Shown here: piece by piece, positions 52,279-62,569 of the stretch
How the letters are laid out: every line of letters starts with the position of its first letter
How positions within the stretch are numbered: position 1 is the stretch's first letter
Program-made: the position numbers and the translations under genes
The notes under the pieces: model-generated
Databases searched by the model: none
Seen by the model: the letters and a program-made list of their open reading frames with translations, nothing else
Told to the model about the DNA's origin: nothing
Assembly: GCF_027111255.2 (NCBI RefSeq)
Contig: NZ_CP114285.2
Coordinates: forward strand, 3,100,001-3,164,000
Length of the DNA stretch: 64,000 bases
Origin: Flavobacterium flavigenum
GTDB lineage: Bacteria > Bacteroidota > Bacteroidia > Flavobacteriales > Flavobacteriaceae
Direction of reading: 5' to 3'

Positions 52279-53739
52279 TTGGGATTATATAAAAATCTTT
52301 TCAAACAAACTGCAATTTATGGACTGGCAACCGTTTTACCACGAATGCTAAGTTTTTTATTAGTCAGATTATATACAGGTATTTTACCTACAGCTGAATA
52401 TGGCGAAGTTTCGATTGTTTTGTCCTGGATGGTTTTCTTTAATGTAATTCTTTCCTATGGAATGGAAACTGCGTTTTTTAGATTTTACAGCGCCGAAGAT
52501 GACAAGAAAAATGTAATTGCAACAGCTACAATATCGGTATTTTGGACTTCGATTGGATTTTTATTCGCCGCATTAATCTTTAGAAATACATTGGCAAACT
52601 GGGCAGAAGTTGATACGCAGTATGTTACCTATTCAGTTTGGATTTTAGTTCTCGATGCTTTGGTTTTAATACCGTTTTCTAAACTTAGAGCCAATCAGCG
52701 ACCAATGGTTTACGCAGCCATTAAAATTGGAAATGTTGTTATAAACCTTTTACTGAATATTTTTTTCTTACTCTATTTGCCAAAACTGGCTAGCGATAAT
52801 CCAAATTCTGTCTGGGATAATTTATATATTGAAAATTTTCAGATTGCCTATATTTTCATCGCAAATCTTTTAGCAAGTTTAGCCACATTCATTGTACTTT
52901 CACCAAATTATCTTTCCCTCGGAAGAAGATTTGACGCTGTACTTTGGAAAAAAATGATGAAATATGGTTTGCCAATTCTTGTTGCCGGAATTGCATTTGC
53001 AGTGAATGAACATTTTGATAAAATCTTATTGGGCTATTTATTACCAGAAAATTTAGCGAAGTCAGAAGTTGGCGCTTATTCGGCTTGTTATAAGTTAGGA
53101 TTATTTATGGTTTTGTTTGCTACAGCATTCAGACTCGGAATTGAGCCTTTCTTTTTTAGTCATGCAAAAAATGAAAATGCGCCACAAACCTATGCCATTA
53201 TCACGAAGTATTTTGTGATTTTAGGATCACTGATCTTATTGGGAGTAATTGTTTTTGCAGATATTTTAAAACTCCTTTTACTTGATAATAAATCGTATTG
53301 GGAAGCCATGAAAGTTGTTCCATTAATTATTCTGGCCAATTTTTTCTTAGGAATTTATAATAATTTATCTGTTTGGTATAAATTGACAGATAAAACAAGA
53401 ATTGGCGCATATATTTCTATTGTTGGTGCTATTGTAACACTGTTCTTAAATTACTTGTTAATTCCAAAATACAGTTATTACGGATCAGCAATTGCAACTA
53501 TATCAGCTTACGGAAGTATGATGTTCATTTCCTATATATTAGGAAACAAATATTATCCAATACCTTATGATATGAATAAAATTGGAGCTTATCTTGGAAT
53601 TTCAATTGTATTTTCAGCTATTTCATTTTATTGGTTTAGAGAAAATTATTTTGTTGGAATTCCGTTATTGATAGGATTCATTTATTTTGTCTATCATAAT
53701 GAAAAAGACACAATCAAAGGAATTATGAATAAAAAATAA
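52279..53739 (+). CDS. Oligosaccharide flippase (polysaccharide biosynthesis / MATE-like), TTG start
   Basis: 486 aa from TTG at 52279, giving a start at [20 protein letters not shown], typical of this family. The frame from TTG at 52240 adds 13 residues that overlap a promoter-like box. Twelve to fourteen transmembrane segments; [20 protein letters not shown] in the first and second helix; repeated pattern from [20 protein letters not shown]. It flips lipid-linked repeat units across the inner membrane and could serve the polysaccharide genes at 21-26 kb. The dut gene follows 22 bp after the stop. Confidence 0.9.
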   Translation: MGLYKNLFKQTAIYGLATVLPRMLSFLLVRLYTGILPTAEYGEVSIVLSWMVFFNVILSYGMETAFFRFYSAEDDKKNVIATATISVFWTSIGFLFAALIFRNTLANWAEVDTQYVTYSVWILVLDALVLIPFSKLRANQRPMVYAAIKIGNVVINLLLNIFFLLYLPKLASDNPNSVWDNLYIENFQIAYIFIANLLASLATFIVLSPNYLSLGRRFDAVLWKKMMKYGLPILVAGIAFAVNEHFDKILLGYLLPENLAKSEVGAYSACYKLGLFMVLFATAFRLGIEPFFFSHAKNENAPQTYAIITKYFVILGSLILLGVIVFADILKLLLLDNKSYWEAMKVVPLIILANFFLGIYNNLSVWYKLTDKTRIGAYISIVGAIVTLFLNYLLIPKYSYYGSAIATISAYGSMMFISYILGNKYYPIPYDMNKIGAYLGISIVFSAISFYWFRENYFVGIPLLIGFIYFVYHNEKDTIKGIMNKK

Positions 53740-53761
53740 TGCCTTAAATTTTAAAATAAAA

Positions 53762-54196
53762 ATGAAAATACAAATCATCAATAAATCGCAGCACGACTTA
53801 CCAAATTACGAAACAATTGCTTCGGCAGGAATGGATTTACGTGCCAATTTAACGGAATCAATAACTCTAAAGCCATTAGAAAGAACCATCGTAAAAACAG
53901 GTCTTTTTATTGAGTTGCCAATTGGTTACGAAGCTCAGGTTAGACCAAGAAGCGGTCTCGCAGCTAAAAAAGGTGTTACGGTTTTGAACTCTCCCGGAAC
54001 TGTAGATGCTGATTACAGAGGAGAAATAGGTGTAATTTTAGTAAATTTATCAAACGAAGATTTTGTAATCGAAAACGGAGAACGAATTGCACAATTAATT
54101 ATTTCCAAACATGAAAGGGCAGAGTGGATTGAAGTTGAGGAACTTTCTGAAACATCAAGAGGAGCGGGTGGCTTCGGGAGTACAGGTGTGAAATAG
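53762..54196 (+). CDS. dut: dUTP diphosphatase
   Basis: 144 aa with all five trimeric dUTPase motifs: [48 protein letters not shown], and [10 protein letters not shown] at the C-terminus. Hydrolyses dUTP to dUMP and PPi, preventing uracil incorporation and supplying dTMP synthesis. It is co-directional with the flippase and the nucleotidyltransferase genes, a common gene order in Flavobacteriaceae. Confidence 0.98.
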   Translation: MKIQIINKSQHDLPNYETIASAGMDLRANLTESITLKPLERTIVKTGLFIELPIGYEAQVRPRSGLAAKKGVTVLNSPGTVDADYRGEIGVILVNLSNEDFVIENGERIAQLIISKHERAEWIEVEELSETSRGAGGFGSTGVK

Positions 54197-54325
54197 TTTC
54201 AGTAATTATATCATTATTCTAAGCTGTATCGCTTTCCACTAAAGACTTTGCAACTTTACCTTTAAAATTTTCAACCAAACCAAGGAGATTTTTTTTAGTC
54301 TCGCCATAAAAAATAAATACAAAAA

Positions 54326-55342
54326 ATGAAAATAATCGTTCCAATGGCAGGTCGCGGATCAAGATTACGACCTCATACTTTAACTGTTCCAAAACCATTA
54401 ATTCCTGTTGCAGGAAAATCAATTGTTCATCGTCTGGTTGAAGATATTGCCAAAATATTAAAACAGCCAATTGAAGAAGTTGCCTTTATTTTAGGAGATG
54501 AAGCTTTTTTTGGTGATGATGTTGTTTCAAGTTTACAGGATTTAGCCAAAGGTTTAGGGGCAAAAGCATCTATTTATCGTCAGGATTTACCATTAGGAAC
54601 AGGGCATGCAATTATGTGTGCTAAGGATTCTTTATCAGGACCGGCCGTAATTGCTTATGCAGATACTTTAATCAGAGCCGATTTTGAACTGGATCCGGCT
54701 GCTGATTCCGTAATTTGGGTGAAACAAGTGGATCAGCCTGAAGCATTTGGTGTAGTAAAATTAAACGGCAATAATGAAATTATAGAATTGGTCGAAAAAC
54801 CAAAAGAATTCGTTAGTGATTTAGCCGTTATCGGAATTTACTATTTCAAAGAAGTGGGTGATTTGAAAAAAGAACTTCAGGGCGTTTTGGATAATAATAT
54901 TCAAAATGGGGGAGAATATCAGATTAATGATGGTATTAAAGCTATGATGGCAAACGGAAAAGTTTTCAAAACCGGAAGCGTTGACGAATGGATGGACTGC
55001 GGAAATAAAGATGTTACGGTTGAAACAAATACCCGAATGCTTGGTTTTCTTCATAATGATGGAGAACATTTAGTGGATTATAATGTGACTTTAGAAAATT
55101 CAACTATTATTCCACCTTGTTATATTGGAGAAAATGTAGTACTAAAAAATGCAACTGTTGGGCCAAATGTTTCATTAGGAAAAGGATGCCACGTTACGGA
55201 TAGTTCCATAAAAAACAGCTTGGTACAAACCTATTCGCAAATAAAAAATGCTGATTTGGATAATGCAATGATTGGAAACCATGTGAGCTATGATGGAAAA
55301 TTTAAAAGTATCAGTATTGGTGATTATTCTGTTTTTGAATAA
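54326..55342 (+). CDS. Sugar-phosphate nucleotidyltransferase
   Basis: 338 aa. N-terminal nucleotide-binding motif KIIVPMAGRGSRLRPHTLTV followed by PKPLIPVAGKSIV; DLPLGTGHAIMCAKDS and YADTLIRADF near the active site; GEYQINDGIKAM and a C-terminal hexapeptide-type helix (STIIPPCYIGENVVLKNATV). It makes an NDP-sugar from a sugar-1-phosphate and NTP; the exact sugar (glucose, mannose or GlcNAc) cannot be told. It links to polysaccharide synthesis by neighbourhood. Confidence 0.9.
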   Translation: MKIIVPMAGRGSRLRPHTLTVPKPLIPVAGKSIVHRLVEDIAKILKQPIEEVAFILGDEAFFGDDVVSSLQDLAKGLGAKASIYRQDLPLGTGHAIMCAKDSLSGPAVIAYADTLIRADFELDPAADSVIWVKQVDQPEAFGVVKLNGNNEIIELVEKPKEFVSDLAVIGIYYFKEVGDLKKELQGVLDNNIQNGGEYQINDGIKAMMANGKVFKTGSVDEWMDCGNKDVTVETNTRMLGFLHNDGEHLVDYNVTLENSTIIPPCYIGENVVLKNATVGPNVSLGKGCHVTDSSIKNSLVQTYSQIKNADLDNAMIGNHVSYDGKFKSISIGDYSVFE

Positions 55343-55370
55343 AATAGTAATTTAAAATGAAATTATGTAA

Positions 55371-56723
55371 ATGATGAGAAAGAGAGTGTTAGTAATTTTA
55401 TTTTTCGTTTTGCTAGTCAATTCTACCATGGTTATGGCGCAAACAGAACCTGAAGATATTGCTATGGCAACAGACGAATATCAGGACTCTTTTTATGAAT
55501 CATTAAAACAGAAAGGAATTGAAAATTATGATAAGGCAATTCTATCTTTAGAAAAATGTATTAAACTCAAACCAAATGATGCCGTTGCTTATTTTGAACT
55601 GGGTAAAAATTATTTAAAATTAAAAGAATATCAAAATGCTCAAAACGCATTTGAAAAAGCGATTCAGATAGATCCAAAAAATAAATGGTACTGGTTAGGA
55701 GTTTATGATGTAAGTTTCGAAACCAAAAATTATACTCTGGCAATTGAAACGATCCAGAAAATTATTCCGTTTGACGAAGAATATAAAGATGATTTAATTT
55801 CATTATATATGATTACCAATCAGTTTGAAAAAGCACTTTTGGCAATCAATGAAATGAATGATAAATATGGAAAATCTGAAGATCGCGAAAGATACAAGCA
55901 GCAGATTTTATCTCAGGGCAAATTTCAAAATACCGAAATAGACAATTTGATCAGTCAGATCAAACAAAACCCTAAAGACGAATCTAATTATGTTAACCTG
56001 ATTTTATTATATTCAAAAACAGCAGAAACAGATAAAGCTTTGGATGTTTCAAAACAGCTGGCCAGGGAAATTCCAAACTCAGAGTGGGCGCAGCTGAGTT
56101 TATTTAAAGGATATTTAGATCAAAACCAGGCAGACAAGGCGATAAAGGCAATGAATTTTATTTTATCCAGCCCAAAAATAGATTCTAAAATTAAGCATCG
56201 AACGCTGAATGAATTTTTAATTTATGTGAATAAAAATCCGCAATATGCATCTGATTTAGAGATAGCGATTGGCTATTTTGACAACGATCCAAATGTAGAT
56301 GTTGCTAAAGAAATTGGAAAATTTTATCACAGTAAAAACCAATTTGAGAATGCGATTAAATATTATGAAAAACATTTAAGTTCCAATTCAGATAAAGATC
56401 GTGAAACAAATTTGCTTTTGCTTGAAGCGTATTCTCAGGCAAAGCAATTTGAGCCAATGACCCAAAGGGCGATGATGTTGATTGAAATTTATCCATCCCA
56501 GCCGCAATTTTATTATTATGCAGGATTAGGAAGTAACCAACTAAAACAATTTAAAAATGCAAAAACCGTTTTAGAAATGGGACTTGATTATGTAGTTGAT
56601 GATAAAAAAATGGAAGCAAATTTTAATATTCAGTTAGGCGAGGCGTGCAATGGATTGGGAGATGCTAAGAAAAAAGAGGAATACTTTTTGAAAGCAAATG
56701 AGTTATTAAAACAAAAAAAGTAA
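55371..56723 (+). CDS. Secreted tetratricopeptide repeat protein
   Basis: 450 aa. Signal peptide (RKRVLVILFFVLLVNSTMVM); the start could be either of two adjacent ATGs. About ten TPR motifs, for example AILSLEKCIKLKPNDAVAYF, YQNAQNAFEKAIQIDPKNKW and FENAIKYYEKHLSSNSDKDR. Periplasmic scaffold role likely. It is directly followed by the DUF4292 lipoprotein and EnvC-like genes (1 and 22 bp gaps), so it may assist cell-wall or outer membrane assembly. Confidence 0.88.
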   Translation: MMRKRVLVILFFVLLVNSTMVMAQTEPEDIAMATDEYQDSFYESLKQKGIENYDKAILSLEKCIKLKPNDAVAYFELGKNYLKLKEYQNAQNAFEKAIQIDPKNKWYWLGVYDVSFETKNYTLAIETIQKIIPFDEEYKDDLISLYMITNQFEKALLAINEMNDKYGKSEDRERYKQQILSQGKFQNTEIDNLISQIKQNPKDESNYVNLILLYSKTAETDKALDVSKQLAREIPNSEWAQLSLFKGYLDQNQADKAIKAMNFILSSPKIDSKIKHRTLNEFLIYVNKNPQYASDLEIAIGYFDNDPNVDVAKEIGKFYHSKNQFENAIKYYEKHLSSNSDKDRETNLLLLEAYSQAKQFEPMTQRAMMLIEIYPSQPQFYYYAGLGSNQLKQFKNAKTVLEMGLDYVVDDKKMEANFNIQLGEACNGLGDAKKKEEYFLKANELLKQKK

Positions 56724-56724
56724 G

Positions 56725-57501
56725 ATGAAAAAATATATAGCAGTACTATTGGTAACAGGTTTAATGATTTCGTGTAAATCAAAAGCTGTTGCGGTGCAAA
56801 ATAGTAATACGGAAACACCCGTTAAAATTGACAATAAAACGGTAGAAAAACATTATGAAAACAAATTAGATTTTTCTACATTATACGTAAAAGCGAGTGC
56901 GAAATATGTTGATGAAAAGCAAAGTCAGAATGTTACTGCTGAAATTAAAATTGAAAAAGACAAACAGATTTTAGTAAGTGTACGTTTTCTTGGAATCACA
57001 ATGGCAAAAGCTTTGATTACCCCAACTACAGTAAGTTATTACGAAAAAATAAACGGTACGTATTATGAAGGCGATTTTACCAGTTTAAGTAAATGGCTGG
57101 GAACCGAACTGGATTACAGTAAAGTTCAAAATCTATTAGTGGGAGAAGCTTTGGATGATTTAAGAAAAGGAAAATATACACAGACAATTGTAGAAAACCT
57201 TATTCGTTTAGAAGATGAAAAAAGTACAAATCTGAAAAAGACTTTTTTTTTGGAGCCTGAAAAATATTTGCTGCAGAAAGAACAAATTTCGCAGTCTTCA
57301 GAAAATAGAATGTTAGAAATTAAATATTCTGACAATAAGGTTTTTAATCAGGGAACACTTCCAACCAGTATTGAAATTAATGCAATACAGCCCAAAGGAA
57401 AGACGGATATTAATTTAAATTATAATACAATTTCGTTTAATGAAGAACTTTCTTTTCCATATAGTGTGCCAAGTGGCTATAAAAAAGTTATAATTAACTA
57501 A
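56725..57501 (+). CDS. DUF4292 lipoprotein
   Basis: 258 aa. Lipoprotein signal (YIAVLLVTGLMISCKSKA, lipobox MISC with Cys17), then a beta-rich domain with LLVSVRFLG-like strands (ILVSVRFLGITMAKALITPT) and YEKINGTYYEGDFTSLSKWL, hallmarks of DUF4292. The fold is reminiscent of LolA/LolB-type lipid-binding half-barrels, but that is inference. It stands between the TPR and EnvC-like genes in a conserved trio. Confidence 0.9.
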   Translation: MKKYIAVLLVTGLMISCKSKAVAVQNSNTETPVKIDNKTVEKHYENKLDFSTLYVKASAKYVDEKQSQNVTAEIKIEKDKQILVSVRFLGITMAKALITPTTVSYYEKINGTYYEGDFTSLSKWLGTELDYSKVQNLLVGEALDDLRKGKYTQTIVENLIRLEDEKSTNLKKTFFLEPEKYLLQKEQISQSSENRMLEIKYSDNKVFNQGTLPTSIEINAIQPKGKTDINLNYNTISFNEELSFPYSVPSGYKKVIIN

Positions 57502-57523
57502 ATTTGCAAAAAGAACATTAAAA

Positions 57524-58795
57524 ATGCCAAAATTTCTCCTAAGCCTAATTTTTATATGCACCACAGCTTTTGTGTGGGCGCAGGACTCGCAACAAGAAAA
57601 ACTGGAAGAGCGCAAAGCCCAGATTCAGCAGGAAATCCGAGATAATGAAAAGATGCTGCAGTCTGTAAAGAAAAAAGAAAAATCAGCGGTTAGTGTCTTT
57701 TTGATTCAGCAAAATAAAATTAAACTGAAAGAAAAGCTTATTAATACTACGGCTAAGCAAGAGAGGCTTTTAAGCAATGACATGTACATTAATCAGTTAA
57801 AAGTGAATAAGCTTAAAAGAGAATTGGCAGTTCTGAAAGAGGATTATTCTAAAATGATCCTTAAATCATACAAAAGTCGTTCTGAACAAAGCAGAGCAAT
57901 GTTTATTTTATCTTCTGAAAGTTTTTTGCAGGCGTATAAAAGAGCACAATATTTAAAACAATATACCAACTTCAGGAAAAACCAAGGTTTAGAAATCCAG
58001 TCTAAAACGGCAGAGTTAGTTGATTATAATGCTAAATTAAGTGGACAACGACAGGCAAAGAAAAAAATCATTGCTGAAAATCAAAAAGAAAAACAAAGCT
58101 TAGAAATTGAAAAGCAAGAACAACAAAAGTTAGTTAATTCAATTAAAAAGGATAAAAATAAAATTATTGCAGATACTAAGGCCAAACAGAAAGAATCAAA
58201 ATCTATTGATGCTAAAATTAAGCAATTAATTCGTGAACAAATTAGATTAGCAAATTTAAAAGCAGAAGAAGAAAGACGAAAAAGAATAGCAGAAGGCAAA
58301 AGTACGGAAAGCAGTGAACCAGCAGCTAAAAGTTATTCATCAGATAAAATTGCATTAACACCAGAGGGGAAAATTTTAGCAGCGGATTTTAAAGCCAACA
58401 GAGGAAAATTGCCATGGCCGGTAGAAAAAGGATTCATTTCATTAGGTTACGGAGATCAGCCTCATCCACTATATCCGTCACTTACCGTTCATAATTCCGG
58501 AGTAGAGATTACTACGGAACAAGGTGCAACAGCGCGTGCCGTATTTGAAGGAGTAGTGTCAAAAGTTATAGCGTTGTCTCCTGTAAACAGAGCTGTTTTT
58601 ATTCAGCATGGAGATTATTTTACCGTATATCAAAACCTAAGTTCGGTGTCAGTTGAACAAGGTGATAAAGTTAAAGTTAAGCAAAGTATTGGAAAAGTAA
58701 GAACCAGCGGTGATACCGGAAAAACAATTATTAAGTTTTTGATACTTCAAAATACATCCAATAACAATCCGGAAGGGTGGTTACAAAACAGATAA
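57524..58795 (+). CDS. EnvC-like murein hydrolase activator with degenerate LytM domain
   Basis: 423 aa. Signal peptide (KFLLSLIFICTTAFVWAQ), long coiled coil (about 20-260, ERKAQIQQEIRDNEKMLQSV and similar), then a C-terminal LytM/M23 domain (about 295-420). In active M23 enzymes the sites are H-x(n)-D and H-x-H. Here the first site reads VHNSGVEI and the last DYFTVYQNL, so the zinc ligands are replaced. That fits EnvC-type activators of amidases rather than peptidases. Ends the run, followed by a terminator. Confidence 0.9.
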   Translation: MPKFLLSLIFICTTAFVWAQDSQQEKLEERKAQIQQEIRDNEKMLQSVKKKEKSAVSVFLIQQNKIKLKEKLINTTAKQERLLSNDMYINQLKVNKLKRELAVLKEDYSKMILKSYKSRSEQSRAMFILSSESFLQAYKRAQYLKQYTNFRKNQGLEIQSKTAELVDYNAKLSGQRQAKKKIIAENQKEKQSLEIEKQEQQKLVNSIKKDKNKIIADTKAKQKESKSIDAKIKQLIREQIRLANLKAEEERRKRIAEGKSTESSEPAAKSYSSDKIALTPEGKILAADFKANRGKLPWPVEKGFISLGYGDQPHPLYPSLTVHNSGVEITTEQGATARAVFEGVVSKVIALSPVNRAVFIQHGDYFTVYQNLSSVSVEQGDKVKVKQSIGKVRTSGDTGKTIIKFLILQNTSNNNPEGWLQNR

Positions 58796-58800
58796 GAATA

Positions 58801-58825
58801 AAAGGAGCTCAATTGAAGCTCCTTT
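58801..58825 (+). terminator. Terminator after the EnvC-like gene
   Basis: AAAGGAGCT / AGCTCCTTT stem (9 bp) with loop CAATTGA, followed by a T-run. Confidence 0.85.
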
Positions 58826-58868
58826 TTTTTGATCTAACATTTTTTCATAAAACTTGCAATTACCATTG

Positions 58869-59813
58869 TCATTGTTGTTGCTGCAGTTGATCCATATAAT
58901 TTAATTGCTCTTGTACACTCGAGGATACTTCCTGTAATTTTACATCGTTTATTTCTTCAAAATGTCTTCCGTCTTCATAACCTATAGAAACACAAACGGA
59001 AAGAGTTTGTCTGGCTAATCCCTTAAAAGTTCCTTTTATTGGTGTACAATCACTAAAATTTCTTCCTACCGAAAGGCGGACATGATTATCCATTGTCCAA
59101 ATATTATTTGTTGGATCTAACCCCAGCCAGCCCTGAGTGTTGGTGTAAATTTCAACCCAGGCATGTGTGGCGCCTTCACCTCTAAGCCCGCTTTCGTTGG
59201 GACAAATATAACCGCTTACATATCTTGACGGAATACCGGCTGTGCGTAAAAGATGCAGCAGTACGTTTGCAAAATCCTGGCAAACCCCTTTTTTGAGCAT
59301 TAAAATTTCATCGACTGTCGTTTCAATATTGGTAATTCCTTTGGTATACGTAAAGTGTTCAAAAACATAAGCATTGCATTGTTGCGCAATTTCAATTATA
59401 GATTTATTTTCCAGACCTATTTTTTCTAATATGTCTTCAATTTCTGCTTGTTTTTCGATTTTATCAATATAGCATAGGCGTAATAATGAAATACTTTTTT
59501 CTTTTTCAGCCTGGATATCTTTCACGGAAGTGGAATCCATTTCAGGAATTTTAAGGGAATGATTTACCCGAACCAGCATTCGTGATTCAATAGTCATTTC
59601 GGTATGAGTGTCTAATACATTAAAATTGCCAACGCGGTTTCCATAATAATCCTGAGAGATATCAACGTTAGGTGCATGCGTAATTAAAAGCTGATATTGT
59701 AATACTTCCTGATTTTCAAAATGATGAGGAAATAGACGGATTTCGTTAATACTTTCTTTTATGGGATGATTATATTGGTATTTGGTGAGGTGAACTATTT
59801 TGAAAAGAGCCAT
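58869..59813 (-). CDS. Transglutaminase-like cysteine protease-fold protein
   Basis: 314 aa. N-terminal beta domain (HLTKYQYNHPIKESINEIRL), then a transglutaminase core with catalytic Cys178 (LKKGVCQDFANVLLHLLR), His217 (GATHAWVEIY) and Asp233 (GLDPTN). It is the last gene of the three-gene unit with a circularly permuted ATP-grasp and an alpha-E protein. That trio is known as a predicted peptide-tagging or small-peptide-synthesis system; the transglutaminase fold is thought to remove or transfer the peptide. The substrate is unknown. Confidence 0.93.
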   Translation of the reverse strand: MALFKIVHLTKYQYNHPIKESINEIRLFPHHFENQEVLQYQLLITHAPNVDISQDYYGNRVGNFNVLDTHTEMTIESRMLVRVNHSLKIPEMDSTSVKDIQAEKEKSISLLRLCYIDKIEKQAEIEDILEKIGLENKSIIEIAQQCNAYVFEHFTYTKGITNIETTVDEILMLKKGVCQDFANVLLHLLRTAGIPSRYVSGYICPNESGLRGEGATHAWVEIYTNTQGWLGLDPTNNIWTMDNHVRLSVGRNFSDCTPIKGTFKGLARQTLSVCVSIGYEDGRHFEEINDVKLQEVSSSVQEQLNYMDQLQQQQ

Positions 59814-59817
59814 ATTT

Positions 59818-60759
59818 TTAAGTGTAAGAAAAGAATAATTTGGAAAAATCGGTCGAAAACTGAATTAGCTGGTTTTTTGTATTTCGCAAAACGTCCTCTA
59901 ATTCCTGATTAGTCAGGTGCTGATAATCGGTAAATTCAATATAACTTTTCAATCTTCCAAATTGATTCATTAAAGTTCGTGCTTCGCTTAAATCAGTGTT
60001 TTTAAACAGACAGTCCAAATAAGTATTAATAAAATCCAGCGTGTAGATTACAGAGTGGGCGAAATCCATATTAAAAATTACCTGATGGACCACTTTTCGA
60101 TTATGAGAAATATTACTGTAACTTTTCAGATATAATTCGTATCCCGAAAGTGACAGCAATAGTCTTCGCCAATATATCAAATCTTCTTCACCCTCAAGAT
60201 TATAATTGATAGGAGCAAAGTATGCCTGAGTCATCGATATGGTCTGCAGGCATCTTTCGATATGTTTGCCAATACTCGAAAAACACCAGCCTAAACCACG
60301 TGGCATTGTAACCTGAAGAATTCCGTTGTAGAGCAATAAATCCTTATTTAGTTTTGTGATTACGCTTAGGGCATCTGAGGTTTCGAGCTTTTTTGGCAAA
60401 TCAGGCGAGTTCATAAAATGATACATAGAATTAATATGCTCCCACAATTCTTTGGTTATTTTATCCTGAGAACCTCTGGCATTTTCTCGTGCTTTTATGA
60501 CTAAGTTTTTTACCGAATTATCATTCTGGTTATCACAAATTATATATTTCAGCACATGAGGTGTGTCATATTGTATGGAATGAATTTTAGCCTTTGACAA
60601 ACTCGTATAATATTCTAAGAGCGGTTTGTAGCCCTGAGAATCATTAATTTCTTTATCGAAAGATAAAATATAGGAAGTGTTTAAAGTAAGTAACATTCCG
60701 TCTGTTCTTTCCATGTATCGGTTGAGCCAAAACATTCCATCAGCAACTCTACTAAGCAT
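59818..60759 (-). CDS. Alpha-E domain protein
   Basis: 313 aa, all alpha-helical. The start MLSRVADGMFWLNRYMERTD is the family hallmark, with further helices ending DFSKLFFSYT. The family has no known enzymatic function but accompanies ATP-grasp and transglutaminase-like partners; it may act as a scaffold. It sits 25 bp after the ATP-grasp gene and 4 bp before the transglutaminase gene. Confidence 0.93.
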   Translation of the reverse strand: MLSRVADGMFWLNRYMERTDGMLLTLNTSYILSFDKEINDSQGYKPLLEYYTSLSKAKIHSIQYDTPHVLKYIICDNQNDNSVKNLVIKARENARGSQDKITKELWEHINSMYHFMNSPDLPKKLETSDALSVITKLNKDLLLYNGILQVTMPRGLGWCFSSIGKHIERCLQTISMTQAYFAPINYNLEGEEDLIYWRRLLLSLSGYELYLKSYSNISHNRKVVHQVIFNMDFAHSVIYTLDFINTYLDCLFKNTDLSEARTLMNQFGRLKSYIEFTDYQHLTNQELEDVLRNTKNQLIQFSTDFSKLFFSYT

Positions 60760-60784
60760 ATCTTTTATTTTTTGAATGTTTATA

Positions 60785-62221
60785 TTATTTAATAATCCAG
60801 GTGTCTTTGCTTCCGCCGCCCTGCGATGAATTTACAACCAAAGAACCTTCTGTAAGGGCGACACGCGTTAGACCTCCAGGAACAATCTGAACTCCTTTTG
60901 GTCCACATAAGGCATATGGTCTTAAATCTACATGACGTAATTTAAGCTCACCGTCAATCAGACACGGAACTGTGCTGAGCTGAATAATAGGCTGAGCAAT
61001 AAAATTTCGGGGATTGTTCGTAATAGCAATTTTTGCCTCGTCCATTTCTTCCTGGGTTGCTTTGTTTCCCATAATCATTCCGTATCCGCCACTTTGATTG
61101 GTTTCCTTGATAACCATGTTTTCCATGTTGGTAAAAACATATTCACGTTCGTCTAAATTTTCCATTCGATACGTCGGAACATTTTTTAAGATAGCTTCTT
61201 CATTCATATAATATTTGATCATATCGGGGACATAAGCATAAATCGCTTTGTCATCTGCTACTCCGTTTCCTACGGCATTAACCAACGCTACATTTCCCTG
61301 ACGATAAGCACTTATTAAACCCGGAACACCAAGAGCGCTGTCCGGTTTAAAAACTAAAGGATCCAGATAATCATCATCTAAACGTCTGTAAATAACATCA
61401 ACCTGTTGTAATCCTGAAGTCGTTTTCATGTACACTTTACTATTGTTAACAACCAAATCCCGACCTTCAACAAGCGGAATTCCCATTTGGCGCGCCAGAT
61501 AACTATGTTCATAATAGGCTGAATTATAAACTCCGGGAGTCAGCAAAACGACATTTGGATTAGAAACATTTCGGGGTGAAAGTGAAACAAGAATACTGTG
61601 AAAAATCATCGGGTAGTTGCTCACCATACTCACATGATTTGATGAAAGCATATCCGGAAAAATTCGTTTGGTAATCTCACGGTTTTCAAGCATATAACTT
61701 ACCCCGCTCGGACATCGCAAATTATCCTCCAATACATAAAATTCGCCTTTTGCTCCCCTGATCAAATCAATTCCGGCAATGTGCACATGTATGTTATGAG
61801 GTACTTTTATTCCCTGGACTTCCTGAATATAATGGGGGCATGAAGCAATTAATCCGGCTGGAATAATTCCATCTTTTACAATGTCTTGCTCATTATAAAT
61901 ATCTTCTAAAAATAAATTTAATGCCAGTAAACGCTGTTTGATTCCTGACTCTATTTCTAACCAGTCTTCTTGCGTTATGATACGTGGAATAATATCAAAA
62001 GGGAAAATTCGTTCAATTCCATTTTCATCATCACTATAAACCGTAAAAGTAATTCCCTGATTCATAAATAAATCAGAAGCCTGTTTTTGTTTACTGGTCA
62101 AAGTTTTATGATTCAAACCTTGTAAAGTTTGAAAAACCTGACGATAAGAATCCCGAACACCTTTATTAGAAAACATTTCATCCCAACCGCTATGATTTAA
62201 ACTAGGTGCTAATTTTGCCAT
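60785..62221 (-). CDS. Circularly permuted type 2 ATP-grasp protein
   Basis: 478 aa. Motifs of the family: DLIRGAKGEFYVLEDNLRCP with SGVSYMLENR, VYRRLDDDYLDPLVFKPDSA region (DVIYRRLDDDYLDP), NAVGNGVADDKAIYAYVPDM, and KETNQSGGYGMIMGNKATQE. It should catalyse ATP-dependent amide bond formation. First gene of the trio with alpha-E and transglutaminase; no other enzyme of a peptide pathway is adjacent, so the peptide product is unknown. The ~350 bp upstream should hold its promoter, but no TAnnTTTG box in a good position is seen. Confidence 0.93.
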   Translation of the reverse strand: MAKLAPSLNHSGWDEMFSNKGVRDSYRQVFQTLQGLNHKTLTSKQKQASDLFMNQGITFTVYSDDENGIERIFPFDIIPRIITQEDWLEIESGIKQRLLALNLFLEDIYNEQDIVKDGIIPAGLIASCPHYIQEVQGIKVPHNIHVHIAGIDLIRGAKGEFYVLEDNLRCPSGVSYMLENREITKRIFPDMLSSNHVSMVSNYPMIFHSILVSLSPRNVSNPNVVLLTPGVYNSAYYEHSYLARQMGIPLVEGRDLVVNNSKVYMKTTSGLQQVDVIYRRLDDDYLDPLVFKPDSALGVPGLISAYRQGNVALVNAVGNGVADDKAIYAYVPDMIKYYMNEEAILKNVPTYRMENLDEREYVFTNMENMVIKETNQSGGYGMIMGNKATQEEMDEAKIAITNNPRNFIAQPIIQLSTVPCLIDGELKLRHVDLRPYALCGPKGVQIVPGGLTRVALTEGSLVVNSSQGGGSKDTWIIK

Positions 62222-62569
62222 ATTTTAAAATTATTAAATAAATACAATTTTAAGTGTTTTTATTAAAAATATTTATTTTTTTAATCCAAATTACAACTTT
62301 TAAAACCAATTATATGTAATTTATATGTGAATTTTGTAATTTATATCACATTCTTTTTTTGAGGTTTTAATTTTGAAAATCTTCTTTTTTAAGGCTGTGT
62401 TTTTTTGAGATTTGATATTGTTCAAATTTTTTTAGCCCTAAGAAACTTTGATTTTTTATGATTTAAATAATTTGATTTTTTAGAGAATTAATAATAATAG
62501 AATAAAAATCATTTGATTGTTGAATGTGAAATTGCAACGATTGAATTTAAAAAGTAGTATTTTTGCAAT
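62222..62569. other. Divergent intergenic region between the ATP-grasp operon and rbfA
   Basis: About 350 bp with no gene. Very AT-rich. TGTAATTTATATxTGA-like phrases occur twice (near 62310 and 62335), as do two TTTGATTTTTTA phrases (near 62447 and 62471). It must hold promoters in both directions; only the rbfA -7 box is recognisable. Confidence 0.6.
62558..62565 (+). promoter_or_regulatory. Candidate -7 box giving a near-leaderless rbfA mRNA
   Basis: TATTTTTG matches TAnnTTTG, with a TTG 23 bp upstream (62532). The box ends 4 bp before the rbfA ATG, so transcription would start at or near the start codon. Confidence 0.5.
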
